Positions 8,195 through 14,589 of a stretch of 16,300 bases of DNA are shown in pieces. The notes beneath the pieces are model-generated. The model did no database searches, was not told where the DNA came from, and was given only the letters and a program-made list of their open reading frames with translations. Source of the stretch: an uncultured Clostridia bacterium (GTDB lineage Bacteria > Bacillota > Clostridia > Oscillospirales > Oscillospiraceae). The stretch covers positions 1 through 16,300 of the forward strand of contig CANDEH010000052.1 in the NCBI GenBank assembly GCA_947383645.1. Direction: 5' to 3'. Both the position numbers and the translations under genes were made by a program. Within the stretch, counting starts at the first letter, position 1; every line of letters starts with the position of its first letter.

Positions 8195-8212
8195 TTGTTA
8201 AAAAGGTGTCAA
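8195..8212 (+). promoter_or_regulatory. Possible Rex (NADH-sensing repressor) operator upstream of rnf
   Basis: TTGTTAA, then 4 bases, then GTGTCAA. The left half matches the clostridial Rex palindrome (TTGTTAA, 4 bases, TTAACAA) in all 7 positions, the right half in 4 of 7. It sits about 40 nt before the -35 box of the rnf promoter. Rex control would make sense for an enzyme that produces NADH, but the imperfect right half leaves this weak. Confidence 0.3.
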
Positions 8213-8250
8213 AATAGCCAAATTTTTTGGGATTCCCTTGTCGAAACTGC

Positions 8251-8279
8251 TGGACAGATGAGGAAAACGGGTGTATATT
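8251..8279 (+). promoter_or_regulatory. Sigma-A-type promoter of the rnf operon
   Basis: The -35 box TGGACA (8251-8256, 5 of 6) and -10 box TATATT (8274-8279, 5 of 6) have a 17-base spacer. Transcription should begin near 8286, leaving a leader of about 50 nt that contains a GC-rich hairpin and the rnfC ribosome binding site. Confidence 0.7.
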
Positions 8280-8297
8280 GATAGGCGAATCAATCCC

Positions 8298-8314
8298 GGG
8301 GGCAGGCGGCCCCC
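8298..8314 (+). other. GC-rich hairpin in the rnf leader
   Basis: GGGGGC (8298-8303) pairs with GCCCCC (8309-8314) around a 5-base loop, close to the predicted 5' end of the rnf transcript. No T run follows, so it is not a terminator; a 5' stabilising stem is one possibility. The rnfC Shine-Dalgarno AGAGGTG (8324-8330) lies just beyond it and stays free. Confidence 0.4.
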
Positions 8315-8335
8315 TTGGCATAGAGAGGTGAAACT

Positions 8336-9718
8336 ATGGCACAGTCTTTTTTCGGCGGGATCCATCCCCACGACAAGAAGGCCGCGACGAACAAAAAGCC
8401 CATCGAGAAGCTGCCGCCGCCGGAGCAGGTGGTGATCCCCATGTCCCTGCACATCGGCGCCCCCTGCAAGCCCTGCGTGGCGGTGGGGGACCACGTGAAC
8501 GTGGGCCAGATGATCGGGGAGGCCACCGCCTTCGTCTGCGCGCCGATCCACTCCAGCATTTCCGGCACGGTGACGGCGGTGGAGCCCCGGCCCCACTTCA
8601 ACGGCACCAATGTGCTCAGTGTGGTGATTAAAAACGACTTTGAGGACACCCTGGATCCCTCGGCCAGACCGGCGGAGGACCCGGATGCCCTGACACCGGA
8701 GGAGCTGACGGAGATCATCAAAAACGCCGGCATCGTGGGCCTGGGCGGCGCCACCTTCCCCACCCACGTGAAGATCAGCTCCGGCATCGGCAAGGTGGAT
8801 ACGGTGATTATCAACGCCGCCGAGTGCGAGCCCTACCTCACCAGCGACCACCGGCTGCTGCTGGAGTACCCGGAGGAGGTCATCGGCGGGGCCAGGCTGC
8901 TGGCCAAGATTTTCAAGGTGGATAAGGTCCACGTGGGCATTGAGACCAACAAGATGAACGCCGCGGAGCTCCTCCGGCGGAAGATCGAGGAGGAGCACGC
9001 CCCGGTGGTGGTGGATGTGCTCCACGCCCGGTACCCCCAGGGGGCGGAGAAACAGCTGTGTCAGGCCCTCACCGGCCGGCAGGTGCCCCCGGGACAGCTC
9101 CCCGCGGCCATCGGCTGCGCCGTATTCTCTACCGCCACCACCGCCGCCATCTACCGGGCGGTGTACAAAGGCCTGCCGGTAATCAGCCGGGTGGTCACCG
9201 TCACCGGCTCCGGCGTGATGGAGCCCAAAAATCTGGAGTGCCCGGTGGGCACCCCCCTCAGCGACCTCTTAAACTGCTGCGGCGGGGTCAGTGAGAAGAC
9301 ATACAAGCTCATTATGGGCGGCCCCATGATGGGCCACGCCCAGTACAGCGCCGAGGTGCCGGTGGGCAAGGGTACCAACGGCCTTCTGGCCTTCGCCAGG
9401 GACGAGGAGCGGACGGTGAAGGAGCCCACCTGCATCCGCTGCGGCAAGTGCACCAGCGTATGCCCCATGCGTCTCCAGCCCCTGTTCCTCTACAAGTACG
9501 AGCGCAAGGACATGGTGGAGGCGCTGGAGTCGGCCAACGTGCTGGACTGCATCGAGTGCGGCGCCTGCGCCTATATCTGCCCGGGACGGCTCCATCTGGT
9601 CCACTCCATGCGGATGGGCAAGCAGAAGGTGAACGCCGCCAGAGCCGCCGCCAAGAAGGCCGCCGAGGCGGCCAGAGCCAGGGCGGAGACGGCTGCGGAA
9701 GAGAAGAGGGAGGGGTAA
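8336..9718 (+). CDS. rnfC: Rnf complex subunit RnfC (NADH-binding, Fe-S/flavin)
   Basis: RnfC is the cytoplasmic, membrane-associated subunit where the Rnf complex (ferredoxin:NAD+ oxidoreductase, Na+ or H+ translocating) meets NAD+. The 460 residues open with the family signature FFGGIHPHDKK, followed by a barrel-sandwich domain (to about residue 105). The Rossmann-like nucleotide/FMN region has GLGGATFPTHVK from about 134 and NAAECEPYLTSDHRLLLE from 160. An SLBB-type region follows. Two [4Fe-4S] motifs are intact: C366, C369, C372, C376 (CIRCGKCTSVCP) and C405, C408, C411, C415 (CIECGACAYICP). The last roughly 25 residues are an Ala/Lys/Arg/Glu-rich helix, as in many bacterial RnfC proteins. 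It is the first gene of the operon, with AGAGGTG before the ATG. Length and motifs are normal. Confidence 0.97.
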   Translation: MAQSFFGGIHPHDKKAATNKKPIEKLPPPEQVVIPMSLHIGAPCKPCVAVGDHVNVGQMIGEATAFVCAPIHSSISGTVTAVEPRPHFNGTNVLSVVIKNDFEDTLDPSARPAEDPDALTPEELTEIIKNAGIVGLGGATFPTHVKISSGIGKVDTVIINAAECEPYLTSDHRLLLEYPEEVIGGARLLAKIFKVDKVHVGIETNKMNAAELLRRKIEEEHAPVVVDVLHARYPQGAEKQLCQALTGRQVPPGQLPAAIGCAVFSTATTAAIYRAVYKGLPVISRVVTVTGSGVMEPKNLECPVGTPLSDLLNCCGGVSEKTYKLIMGGPMMGHAQYSAEVPVGKGTNGLLAFARDEERTVKEPTCIRCGKCTSVCPMRLQPLFLYKYERKDMVEALESANVLDCIECGACAYICPGRLHLVHSMRMGKQKVNAARAAAKKAAEAARARAETAAEEKREG

Positions 9719-9721
9719 AGC

Positions 9722-10741
9722 ATGACAGACTATAAGGAACTCAAGCTCAAGGCCTCCACCTCCCCCCATGTGCGCACCAAGGAGGACGCCCAGGCCATCA
9801 TGGTGACAGTGATTATCGCGCTGCTGCCGGCGCTGGCCTTTGCGGTGTACAACTTCGGCCTCCGCTCGCTGACGGTGACGCTGTGCTCCATGGCCGGGTG
9901 CGTGGTATTTGAGGCGCTCTACCGCCTCCTTACCCGCAAACACCAGACGGTGGGGGACTGCTCCGCCGCCGTGACGGGGATGCTGCTGGCCTTCGTATGC
10001 CCGGTGACCATCCCCTACTGGACCATTCTCATTGCCGACTTTTTTGCCATCGTCGTGGTCAAACAGCTCTACGGCGGCATCGGGAAGAACTTCCTGAATC
10101 CGGCCCTGGCCGGGCGGGCGTTTCTGTTCTCCTGGGCCGGCATCATGAGCCACTGGGCCGCCCCGGGGACCAAGGCGGCGGTCTGGGGCGCGGTGGATGT
10201 GGTCACCTACCCCACGCCCATGTCCTACCTCCATGTGGGCGACCTGCCGGGGCTTCAGGCGGTGTACGACCTGCCCGCCATGTTTACCGGCCGCATCGGC
10301 GGGTGTATCGGTGAGGTGTCCTCGCTGATGATTCTGGCAGGCTTCGTGTTCCTGCTGGCCCGAAAGGTGATCTTGCCGAACATCCCGATCACTTATGTGG
10401 GCACCGTGGCCCTTTTGACCTTCCTCTTTCCCCGGGGCAACGCCCCGGTGGAGTGGATGCTCTACAACGTCTTCGGCGGAGGGCTGCTCCTGGGGGCGGT
10501 ATTCATGGCCACCGACTATGTCACCTCCCCCGTCAGCCGGAAGGGTCAGCTGATCTACGGTGTGGGCTGCGGTCTTATTACCGTGTTCATCCGCTACTTT
10601 GGCGGCTATAACGAGGGGGTCTGCTACTCCATCCTGCTGATGAATCTGGTGGTGTGGCTGATTGACAAGAACGTGCGGCCTCGCCGGTTCGGCGTGGCAA
10701 AGACCGCGATCTTCAGGAGGAAGGAGGCGGCAGGGAAGTGA
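9722..10741 (+). CDS. rnfD: Rnf complex membrane subunit RnfD (covalent FMN)
   Basis: RnfD is a multi-pass membrane subunit that carries a covalently bound flavin and helps couple electron flow to ion movement. The 339 residues include the family blocks VTGMLLAFVCPVTIPYW, IGKNFLNPALAGRAFLFSW and MATDYVTSPVSRKG, plus about eight to ten hydrophobic segments. The flavin threonine is expected in an SGATPL-type motif; the aligned stretch here is VVTYPTPMSYL, which puts the candidate at Thr165. The residues before the threonine (Y-P instead of G-A) depart from the motif I know. The start lies 3 nt after the rnfC stop, behind a GGGAGGGG site. Its TGA overlaps the GTG start of rnfG. Confidence 0.96.
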   Translation: MTDYKELKLKASTSPHVRTKEDAQAIMVTVIIALLPALAFAVYNFGLRSLTVTLCSMAGCVVFEALYRLLTRKHQTVGDCSAAVTGMLLAFVCPVTIPYWTILIADFFAIVVVKQLYGGIGKNFLNPALAGRAFLFSWAGIMSHWAAPGTKAAVWGAVDVVTYPTPMSYLHVGDLPGLQAVYDLPAMFTGRIGGCIGEVSSLMILAGFVFLLARKVILPNIPITYVGTVALLTFLFPRGNAPVEWMLYNVFGGGLLLGAVFMATDYVTSPVSRKGQLIYGVGCGLITVFIRYFGGYNEGVCYSILLMNLVVWLIDKNVRPRRFGVAKTAIFRRKEAAGK

Positions 10742-11460
10742 GCAGAAGAGACAGACGGCAGGACGACGCAAGGCCGGCGGAGACCCCCGAGATCCAGAGC
10801 GGCGCCCCGGCAGAGACCAGGGACGACGCCCCCGCGCCTTCCCCCGCCGTCCCCCGCAGGGAGAAGCGGGAGAAAAGGGAGGGGGCCGGCGGACTGGGCG
10901 CCCTTTTTGCCGGACCGGAGCGTTCCTACATTGTCCGGCTGACAGTGACCCTCTTCGGCATCTCCGCAGTGGCGGCGCTGCTGTTGGGCATCGTCTACTA
11001 TATCACCAAGCCCGTCATCGACTGGCGGACCGAGGAGAAGACCAAAGCCGCCATGGCCCTGGTGCTGGAGGCGGAGGAGTACCCCAAGGCGGAGAATCTT
11101 GTCCTGCCCGAGGGAGTTACCGCCCTCCACGCGGCCACCGTGGGCGGGGAGACCGTGGGCTACGTCTGCGAGGTCACCTCCAACGGCTTTGGCGGGGCCA
11201 TGAGCCTGGTGGTGGGCGTGGATCTGGAGGGCCGGGTCACCGGCGTCTCCGTCATCAAGCACAGCGAGACCAAGAACATCGGCACCAAGGTGGTTATGAG
11301 CAGCAAGGTGCTCTCCCGGTTCATGGGACTGGAGGGGCCCGTGACCCTGAACGGCGGCACCAACCGGTTTGACGGAGTTACCGGGGCCACCTTCAGCTCC
11401 AGGGGCGTCACCGCCGCAGTGAATGCGGCCCTCGCCGCCGTGGAGCAGGCGCTGTCGTAA
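10738..11460 (+). CDS. rnfG: Rnf complex subunit RnfG (covalent FMN, FMN-binding domain)
   Basis: RnfG has one membrane anchor and an FMN-binding domain outside the membrane, with FMN linked by a phosphoester bond to a threonine. The start is GTG at 10738, overlapping the rnfD stop, with AGGAGG 10 nt upstream. Of 240 residues, the first 60 or so are Pro/Arg/Glu-rich and low in complexity. This is unusual, because RnfG normally begins close to its membrane helix. The helix is at about 65-90 (YIVRLTVTLFGISAVAALLL). The FMN-binding domain has GYVCEVTSNGFGGAMSLVVGVD, HSETKNIGTKV and the attachment motif VTGATFSSRGV with Thr218. The domain is complete. No ATG start that would remove the N-terminal tail was seen. 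Confidence 0.95.
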   Translation: MSRRDRRQDDARPAETPEIQSGAPAETRDDAPAPSPAVPRREKREKREGAGGLGALFAGPERSYIVRLTVTLFGISAVAALLLGIVYYITKPVIDWRTEEKTKAAMALVLEAEEYPKAENLVLPEGVTALHAATVGGETVGYVCEVTSNGFGGAMSLVVGVDLEGRVTGVSVIKHSETKNIGTKVVMSSKVLSRFMGLEGPVTLNGGTNRFDGVTGATFSSRGVTAAVNAALAAVEQALS

Positions 11461-11475
11461 GGGAGGGGATATACG

Positions 11476-12105
11476 ATGAACGCAGGAAAGCAGATTAAGG
11501 AGGGTCTCTGGTCCCAGAACCCGGTGCTGGTGCAGCTGCTGGGCATGTGCTCCACGCTGGCCATCACCACCTCCTTCTCCAACGGCCTGGGTATGGGCGT
11601 GTCGGTGATGATTATACTGACGCTCTCCAATATAATCATCTCCCTGCTGCGGAAGATGATCCCGGACAAGATCCGCATCGCCGCCTACATTGTGGTGATC
11701 GCCACCTTTGTGACCATAGTGGGCCTGCTGCTCCAGGCCTATTTGCCGGACATCGCCGAGTCTCTGGGTGTGTTCATCCCGCTGATTGTGGTCAACTGTA
11801 TCATTCTGGCGCGGGCGGAGGCCTTTGCCTCCAAGAACCGGGTGCTGCCCTCGGCCATTGACGGGCTGTGTCAGGGCCTTGGCTACACCCTGGTGCTGCT
11901 GGTGATGAGTGTGATCCGCGAGCTCCTGGGCAACGGCACCTTCGGCGCAGGCCTCCTCAACGGCGGCGAGGGCTACCGGGTGTTCAGCGCGGGCTACAGC
12001 GCGCTGATGATGGTGATGCCCGTGGGCGGCTTCCTCACGCTGGGCGTGCTGATCGCGCTGATGCAGTGGGTGCAGAACCGGTCGGCGGGGAAGGGAGGTA
12101 AGTGA
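11476..12105 (+). CDS. rnfE: Rnf complex membrane subunit RnfE
   Basis: RnfE and RnfA are related six-helix membrane proteins in inverted orientation that together hold an intramembrane [2Fe-2S] cluster. The 209 residues have the family opening NPVLVQLLGMCSTLAITTS with ligand candidate Cys25, the second ligand Cys108 in LIVVNCIILARAEAFASKN, and RELLGNGTFGAG toward the end. Six hydrophobic segments are visible. The ATG is preceded by GGGAGGGG and lies 15 nt after the rnfG stop. The stop overlaps a GTG that could be read as an earlier rnfA start. Confidence 0.96.
   Translation: MNAGKQIKEGLWSQNPVLVQLLGMCSTLAITTSFSNGLGMGVSVMIILTLSNIIISLLRKMIPDKIRIAAYIVVIATFVTIVGLLLQAYLPDIAESLGVFIPLIVVNCIILARAEAFASKNRVLPSAIDGLCQGLGYTLVLLVMSVIRELLGNGTFGAGLLNGGEGYRVFSAGYSALMMVMPVGGFLTLGVLIALMQWVQNRSAGKGGK
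12092..12098 (+). promoter_or_regulatory. Ribosome binding site deciding the rnfA start
   Basis: AGGGAGG inside the end of rnfE stands 3 nt before a GTG (12102) and 9 nt before an ATG (12108). The spacing favours the ATG, which is also where conservation begins (MDWTKLL). Confidence 0.65.
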
Positions 12106-12107
12106 GT

Positions 12108-12695
12108 ATGGATTGGACCAAGCTGCTCTCCATCGCCCTGGGGGCGATCCTCATCAACAACTTCATCTTCGCCCAGTTCCTGGGTATCTGCCCCTTCATG
12201 GGGGTGTCCAAAAAGATGGATACCGCCCTGGGTATGGGATTTGCAGTGACCTTCGTCATGGGGCTTGCCTCGGCCATCTGCTATTTTGTCAATCTGCTGC
12301 TGGTGCGGCTGGGGCTGGCCTTTATGCAGACGGTGGCTTTCATACTGGTCATCGCCGCTCTGGTGCAGTTTGTGGAGATGTTCCTGCAAAAGATGATGCC
12401 CGCTCTCTATGAGGCGCTGGGCGTATATCTGCCGCTGATTACCACCAACTGCGCGGTGCTGGGCGTGGCGCTTCTGAACGTACAGAATAAATACAATTTC
12501 ATCGAGTCCGTGGTCTACGGCGTCACCGGCGGTCTGGGGTTTCTGCTGGCCATTGTGCTCTTCGCCAGCATCCGGGAGCGGCTGGATATGGTGGCGGAGC
12601 CTCCGAAGTGCTTCAAGGGGTTCCCCATTGCGCTGATTACCGCCGGGCTGATGGCCCTGGCCTTCGGCGGCTTCAGCGGCCTCCAGGTCTTTTAA
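12108..12695 (+). CDS. rnfA: Rnf complex membrane subunit RnfA
   Basis: RnfA is the partner of RnfE in the membrane core. From the ATG at 12108 it has 195 residues, normal for the family. Signature sequences are ILINNFIFAQFLGICPFMG with Cys28 and ITTNCAVLGVALLN with Cys115, the two cysteines expected to complete the intramembrane [2Fe-2S] site shared with RnfE. Also present are KKMDTALGMGFAVTFVM and the closing IALITAGLMALAFGGFSG. An upstream GTG at 12102 would add two residues and a 4-nt overlap with rnfE, but is too near the Shine-Dalgarno. rnfB follows after 15 nt. Confidence 0.96.
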   Translation: MDWTKLLSIALGAILINNFIFAQFLGICPFMGVSKKMDTALGMGFAVTFVMGLASAICYFVNLLLVRLGLAFMQTVAFILVIAALVQFVEMFLQKMMPALYEALGVYLPLITTNCAVLGVALLNVQNKYNFIESVVYGVTGGLGFLLAIVLFASIRERLDMVAEPPKCFKGFPIALITAGLMALAFGGFSGLQVF

Positions 12696-12710
12696 GGGGG
12701 GAGTGAGGAT

Positions 12711-13547
12711 ATGCTGGTTATACTCTACGCGGTCCTGATCCTCGGAGCCCTGGGCGCTCTCTTCGGCCTGGTGCTGGCGGTCGCCTCCAGAATTTTTGAG
12801 GTGAAGAAGGACCCCCGCATCGAGGAGGTCCACAGCACGCTGCCCGGGGCCAACTGCGGCGGCTGCGGCTTTGCCGGCTGTGCCGCCTGTGCCGAGGCCA
12901 TTGTGGCCGGAAGGGCTCCCGTGAACACCTGCCCGGTGTGCTCCGGAGCACAGACCACCCATATCGCCGCCATTATGGGCGTGGACGTCACCGCCGCCGA
13001 GCGGCGGGTGGCCTTCGTCCGCTGTGCCGGCGGTACCCGGGCCAACCGGAAGTTCCACTACATCGGCCTTCCCGACTGCGCCGCGGCATTGAAGGTGGGC
13101 GGAGCGGGGCCTCTCAGCTGCGCCTACGGCTGCCTGGGCTTTGGCAGCTGCGTGAAGGCGTGCACCTTCGGAGCCATTCACATCAACCAGTACGGCGTGG
13201 CGCAGGTGGACCCGGACAAGTGCACCGACTGCCGCCGCTGCATGGAGGCCTGCCCCCGCGGGGTTATCGTGGAGGTGCCCTACAATGCGGATATTATGGT
13301 CAATTGCAGCTCCAGGGACAAGGGGGCGGTAGCGCGGAGCAACTGCGCCTTCTCCTGCATCACCTGCCGTCTGTGCGAGAAGAACTGCGCCAGCGGCGCG
13401 GTGAGCATTGTGGACAATATCGCGGTTATCGACTACGCCAAATGTACCTCCTGCGGCGTCTGCGCGGCCAAGTGCCCAAGAAAGGTCATTCGGGACATCC
13501 ACGCCGACGGGAAGGTCGTACCGGTGATTATGGCAAAACAGGCATAA
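12711..13547 (+). CDS. rnfB: Rnf complex subunit RnfB (ferredoxin-type, electron entry)
   Basis: RnfB accepts electrons from reduced ferredoxin. The 278 residues begin with one membrane helix (about 3-27). Next is the Fe-S domain with C49, C52 and C57 (GANCGGCGFAGC) and C74 in NTCPVC. Then come two ferredoxin-like pairs: C137, C141, C147, C151 and C171, C174, C177, C181 (CTDCRRCMEACP); then C216, C219, C222, C226 and C245, C248, C251, C255 (CTSCGVCAAKCP). This gives room for about five [4Fe-4S] clusters, as in clostridial RnfB, which is longer than the proteobacterial form. The ATG follows a GGGGGGAGTGAGG site. The TAA runs into the operon terminator. All clusters appear intact. Confidence 0.97.
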   Translation: MLVILYAVLILGALGALFGLVLAVASRIFEVKKDPRIEEVHSTLPGANCGGCGFAGCAACAEAIVAGRAPVNTCPVCSGAQTTHIAAIMGVDVTAAERRVAFVRCAGGTRANRKFHYIGLPDCAAALKVGGAGPLSCAYGCLGFGSCVKACTFGAIHINQYGVAQVDPDKCTDCRRCMEACPRGVIVEVPYNADIMVNCSSRDKGAVARSNCAFSCITCRLCEKNCASGAVSIVDNIAVIDYAKCTSCGVCAAKCPRKVIRDIHADGKVVPVIMAKQA

Positions 13548-13581
13548 AAAGGGGAGCGGCGCAGTGCGCCGCTCCCCTTTT
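13547..13581 (+). terminator. Intrinsic terminator of the rnf operon
   Basis: Starting at the last base of the rnfB stop, AAAAGGGGAGCGGCG pairs perfectly with CGCCGCTCCCCTTTT around a 5-base loop, and the right arm ends in TTTT. This is a classic GC-rich stem with a U tail. Its symmetry gives A and T runs on both sides, so it could also stop transcripts arriving from the convergent lipoprotein gene. Confidence 0.88.
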
Positions 13582-13589
13582 ATGCTGAC

Positions 13590-13630
13590 GGGACAGGTAG
13601 CCGCATTGACTGCCTGTCCCGCTCCGTTTT
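13590..13630. terminator. Second hairpin in the convergent rnfB/lipoprotein gap
   Basis: GGGACAGG (13590-13597) pairs with CCTGTCCC (13613-13620) around a 15-base loop. On the plus strand it is followed after six bases by TTTT. It lies immediately past the stop of the leftward lipoprotein gene. It may be a back-up terminator for rnf; on the minus strand it lacks a T tail. The large loop lowers confidence. Confidence 0.45.
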
Positions 13631-14453
13631 ATGCGGAGGGCGCTTCACCCTCCGGCTGTAAAAACACCTCTATAATGCTGCGCTGGCCCTTGGGCGGGTA
13701 AAAGTATACCTCCCACAGCGCCGTCTCCTCCGGGGGAGGCGCAGGCTCTCCGTCTCCCCCGTCCTCCGGCGAGGGCTCTGCCTCCCCCTCTGCCTCAGGC
13801 CCCTCCGGATTTGCCGGCTCTTCCGGTTCTCCCTCCTCTCCGGTGGGTTCCGCTCCGCTGTCGGCGGGCCGGGTAAAGCCCTCCAGTTCTCCCTGAAGCA
13901 ATCGGATATTGGCCAGCAGCACCTCCGGCTCCTCGGAGAGATAGGAATAGCGCACCGTCAACCGGGACACCCCCTCCTCATAGGCCCTGAGCAGCATGTC
14001 ATAGATGGCGCCGGAGCTGGCGGTCTCCTGAATGGCGGCCACATCCTCCGCCGTCCGGCGATACACCGGGCGGAGTTCCGCCTGATAGTAGCTGTTGCGC
14101 AGCTCCTCCATATCAAAATCCAGCCGCTCCAGTGCGTAGGAGCCGATGGCGGTCTCCTCCCGCACCTCGGTCACCGCCCGCTTGAGCATGGTCAGGGCGG
14201 AGGCATAGTCCACATCTGTGAGGTACAGCCGCAGCGTCCCGCTGTTCCGGTGTTCCTCCACCAGCAGCATCAACGTATTCACCAGATCCTGATAGGACTC
14301 CGCCCGCAGGATGTCGCTGCCGGCGTCCTCCTCCCAGTACCGGTTGGCGTGGGGCTCCACCGTACCGTAGTCCTGCTCCAAAAGCGGCGCACAGCCGACA
14401 AGGAGCAGCAGCCCCCCCAACAGTACCCCAAACAGCCCGATTTTCCGCCCCAT
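13629..14453 (-). CDS. Uncharacterised lipoprotein with acidic proline-rich linker
   Basis: I do not recognise a family. From the ATG at 14453 (behind a run of seven G, spacing about 5) it has 274 residues. Residues 1-21 are a lipoprotein signal: GRK, a hydrophobic core and the lipobox LVGC, so Cys21 would be lipidated and the protein anchored outside the membrane. Residues about 30-200 are a mostly helical, charged domain (DLVNTLMLLVEEHRNSGTLRLYL; a central Tyr-rich part, SYYQAELRPVYRR). Residues about 200-250 are a low-complexity Glu/Pro/Gly linker. The last 30 residues look like a beta segment (LWEVYFYPPKGQRSIIEVFLQ). Longer readings start within the upstream repeat element and would hide the signal peptide. 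It converges on rnfB and follows the LUD gene by 136 nt. Function unknown. Confidence 0.8.
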   Translation of the reverse strand: MGRKIGLFGVLLGGLLLLVGCAPLLEQDYGTVEPHANRYWEEDAGSDILRAESYQDLVNTLMLLVEEHRNSGTLRLYLTDVDYASALTMLKRAVTEVREETAIGSYALERLDFDMEELRNSYYQAELRPVYRRTAEDVAAIQETASSGAIYDMLLRAYEEGVSRLTVRYSYLSEEPEVLLANIRLLQGELEGFTRPADSGAEPTGEEGEPEEPANPEGPEAEGEAEPSPEDGGDGEPAPPPEETALWEVYFYPPKGQRSIIEVFLQPEGEAPSA

Positions 14454-14469
14454 AGAAGCCCCCCCTTTC

Positions 14470-14586
14470 AGATAGGAGATAGGAGTGAAGGTATCCCGCC
14501 TGCGGCGGGATGATTTGAATTTTTTATAATCGTCCGGCATAAGCCGGACACCATAACTCCTATCTCCTATCTCCTAACTCCTATCT
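14470..14586. repeat. Heptamer tandem repeats in inverted orientation around two hairpins
   Basis: AGATAGGAGATAGGAGT (14470-14486) is an exact 17-bp inverted copy of 14556-14572. The right side continues as four tandem heptamers: CTCCTAT at 14557, CTCCTAT at 14564, CTCCTAA at 14571 and CTCCTAT at 14578. Between the arms lie two perfect hairpins: ATCCCGCC/GGCGGGAT with a 3-base loop (14493-14511) and GTCCGGC/GCCGGAC with a 4-base loop (14532-14549), joined by an AT-rich stretch. The element fills the gap between the LUD and lipoprotein genes. Neither hairpin has a proper T tail on the minus strand. Confidence 0.75.
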
Positions 14587-14589
14587 CGT

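Noticed and set aside
9269..13502. Long minus-strand open frames opposite rnfC/rnfD and rnfE/rnfA/rnfB
   Set aside because: They are His/Gly/Arg/Ala-rich shadows of GC-rich codons; the plus-strand frames encode every Rnf signature.
14454..14540. A longer lipoprotein reading starting at 14540
   Set aside because: It adds 29 charged residues in front of a clear lipoprotein signal peptide, starts inside a hairpin, and lacks a ribosome binding site; the ATG at 14453 has one.
14493..14549. The two hairpins as intrinsic terminators of the LUD gene
   Set aside because: On the minus strand neither is followed directly by a T run; one is followed by an A-rich stretch. They are better described as part of the repeat element.
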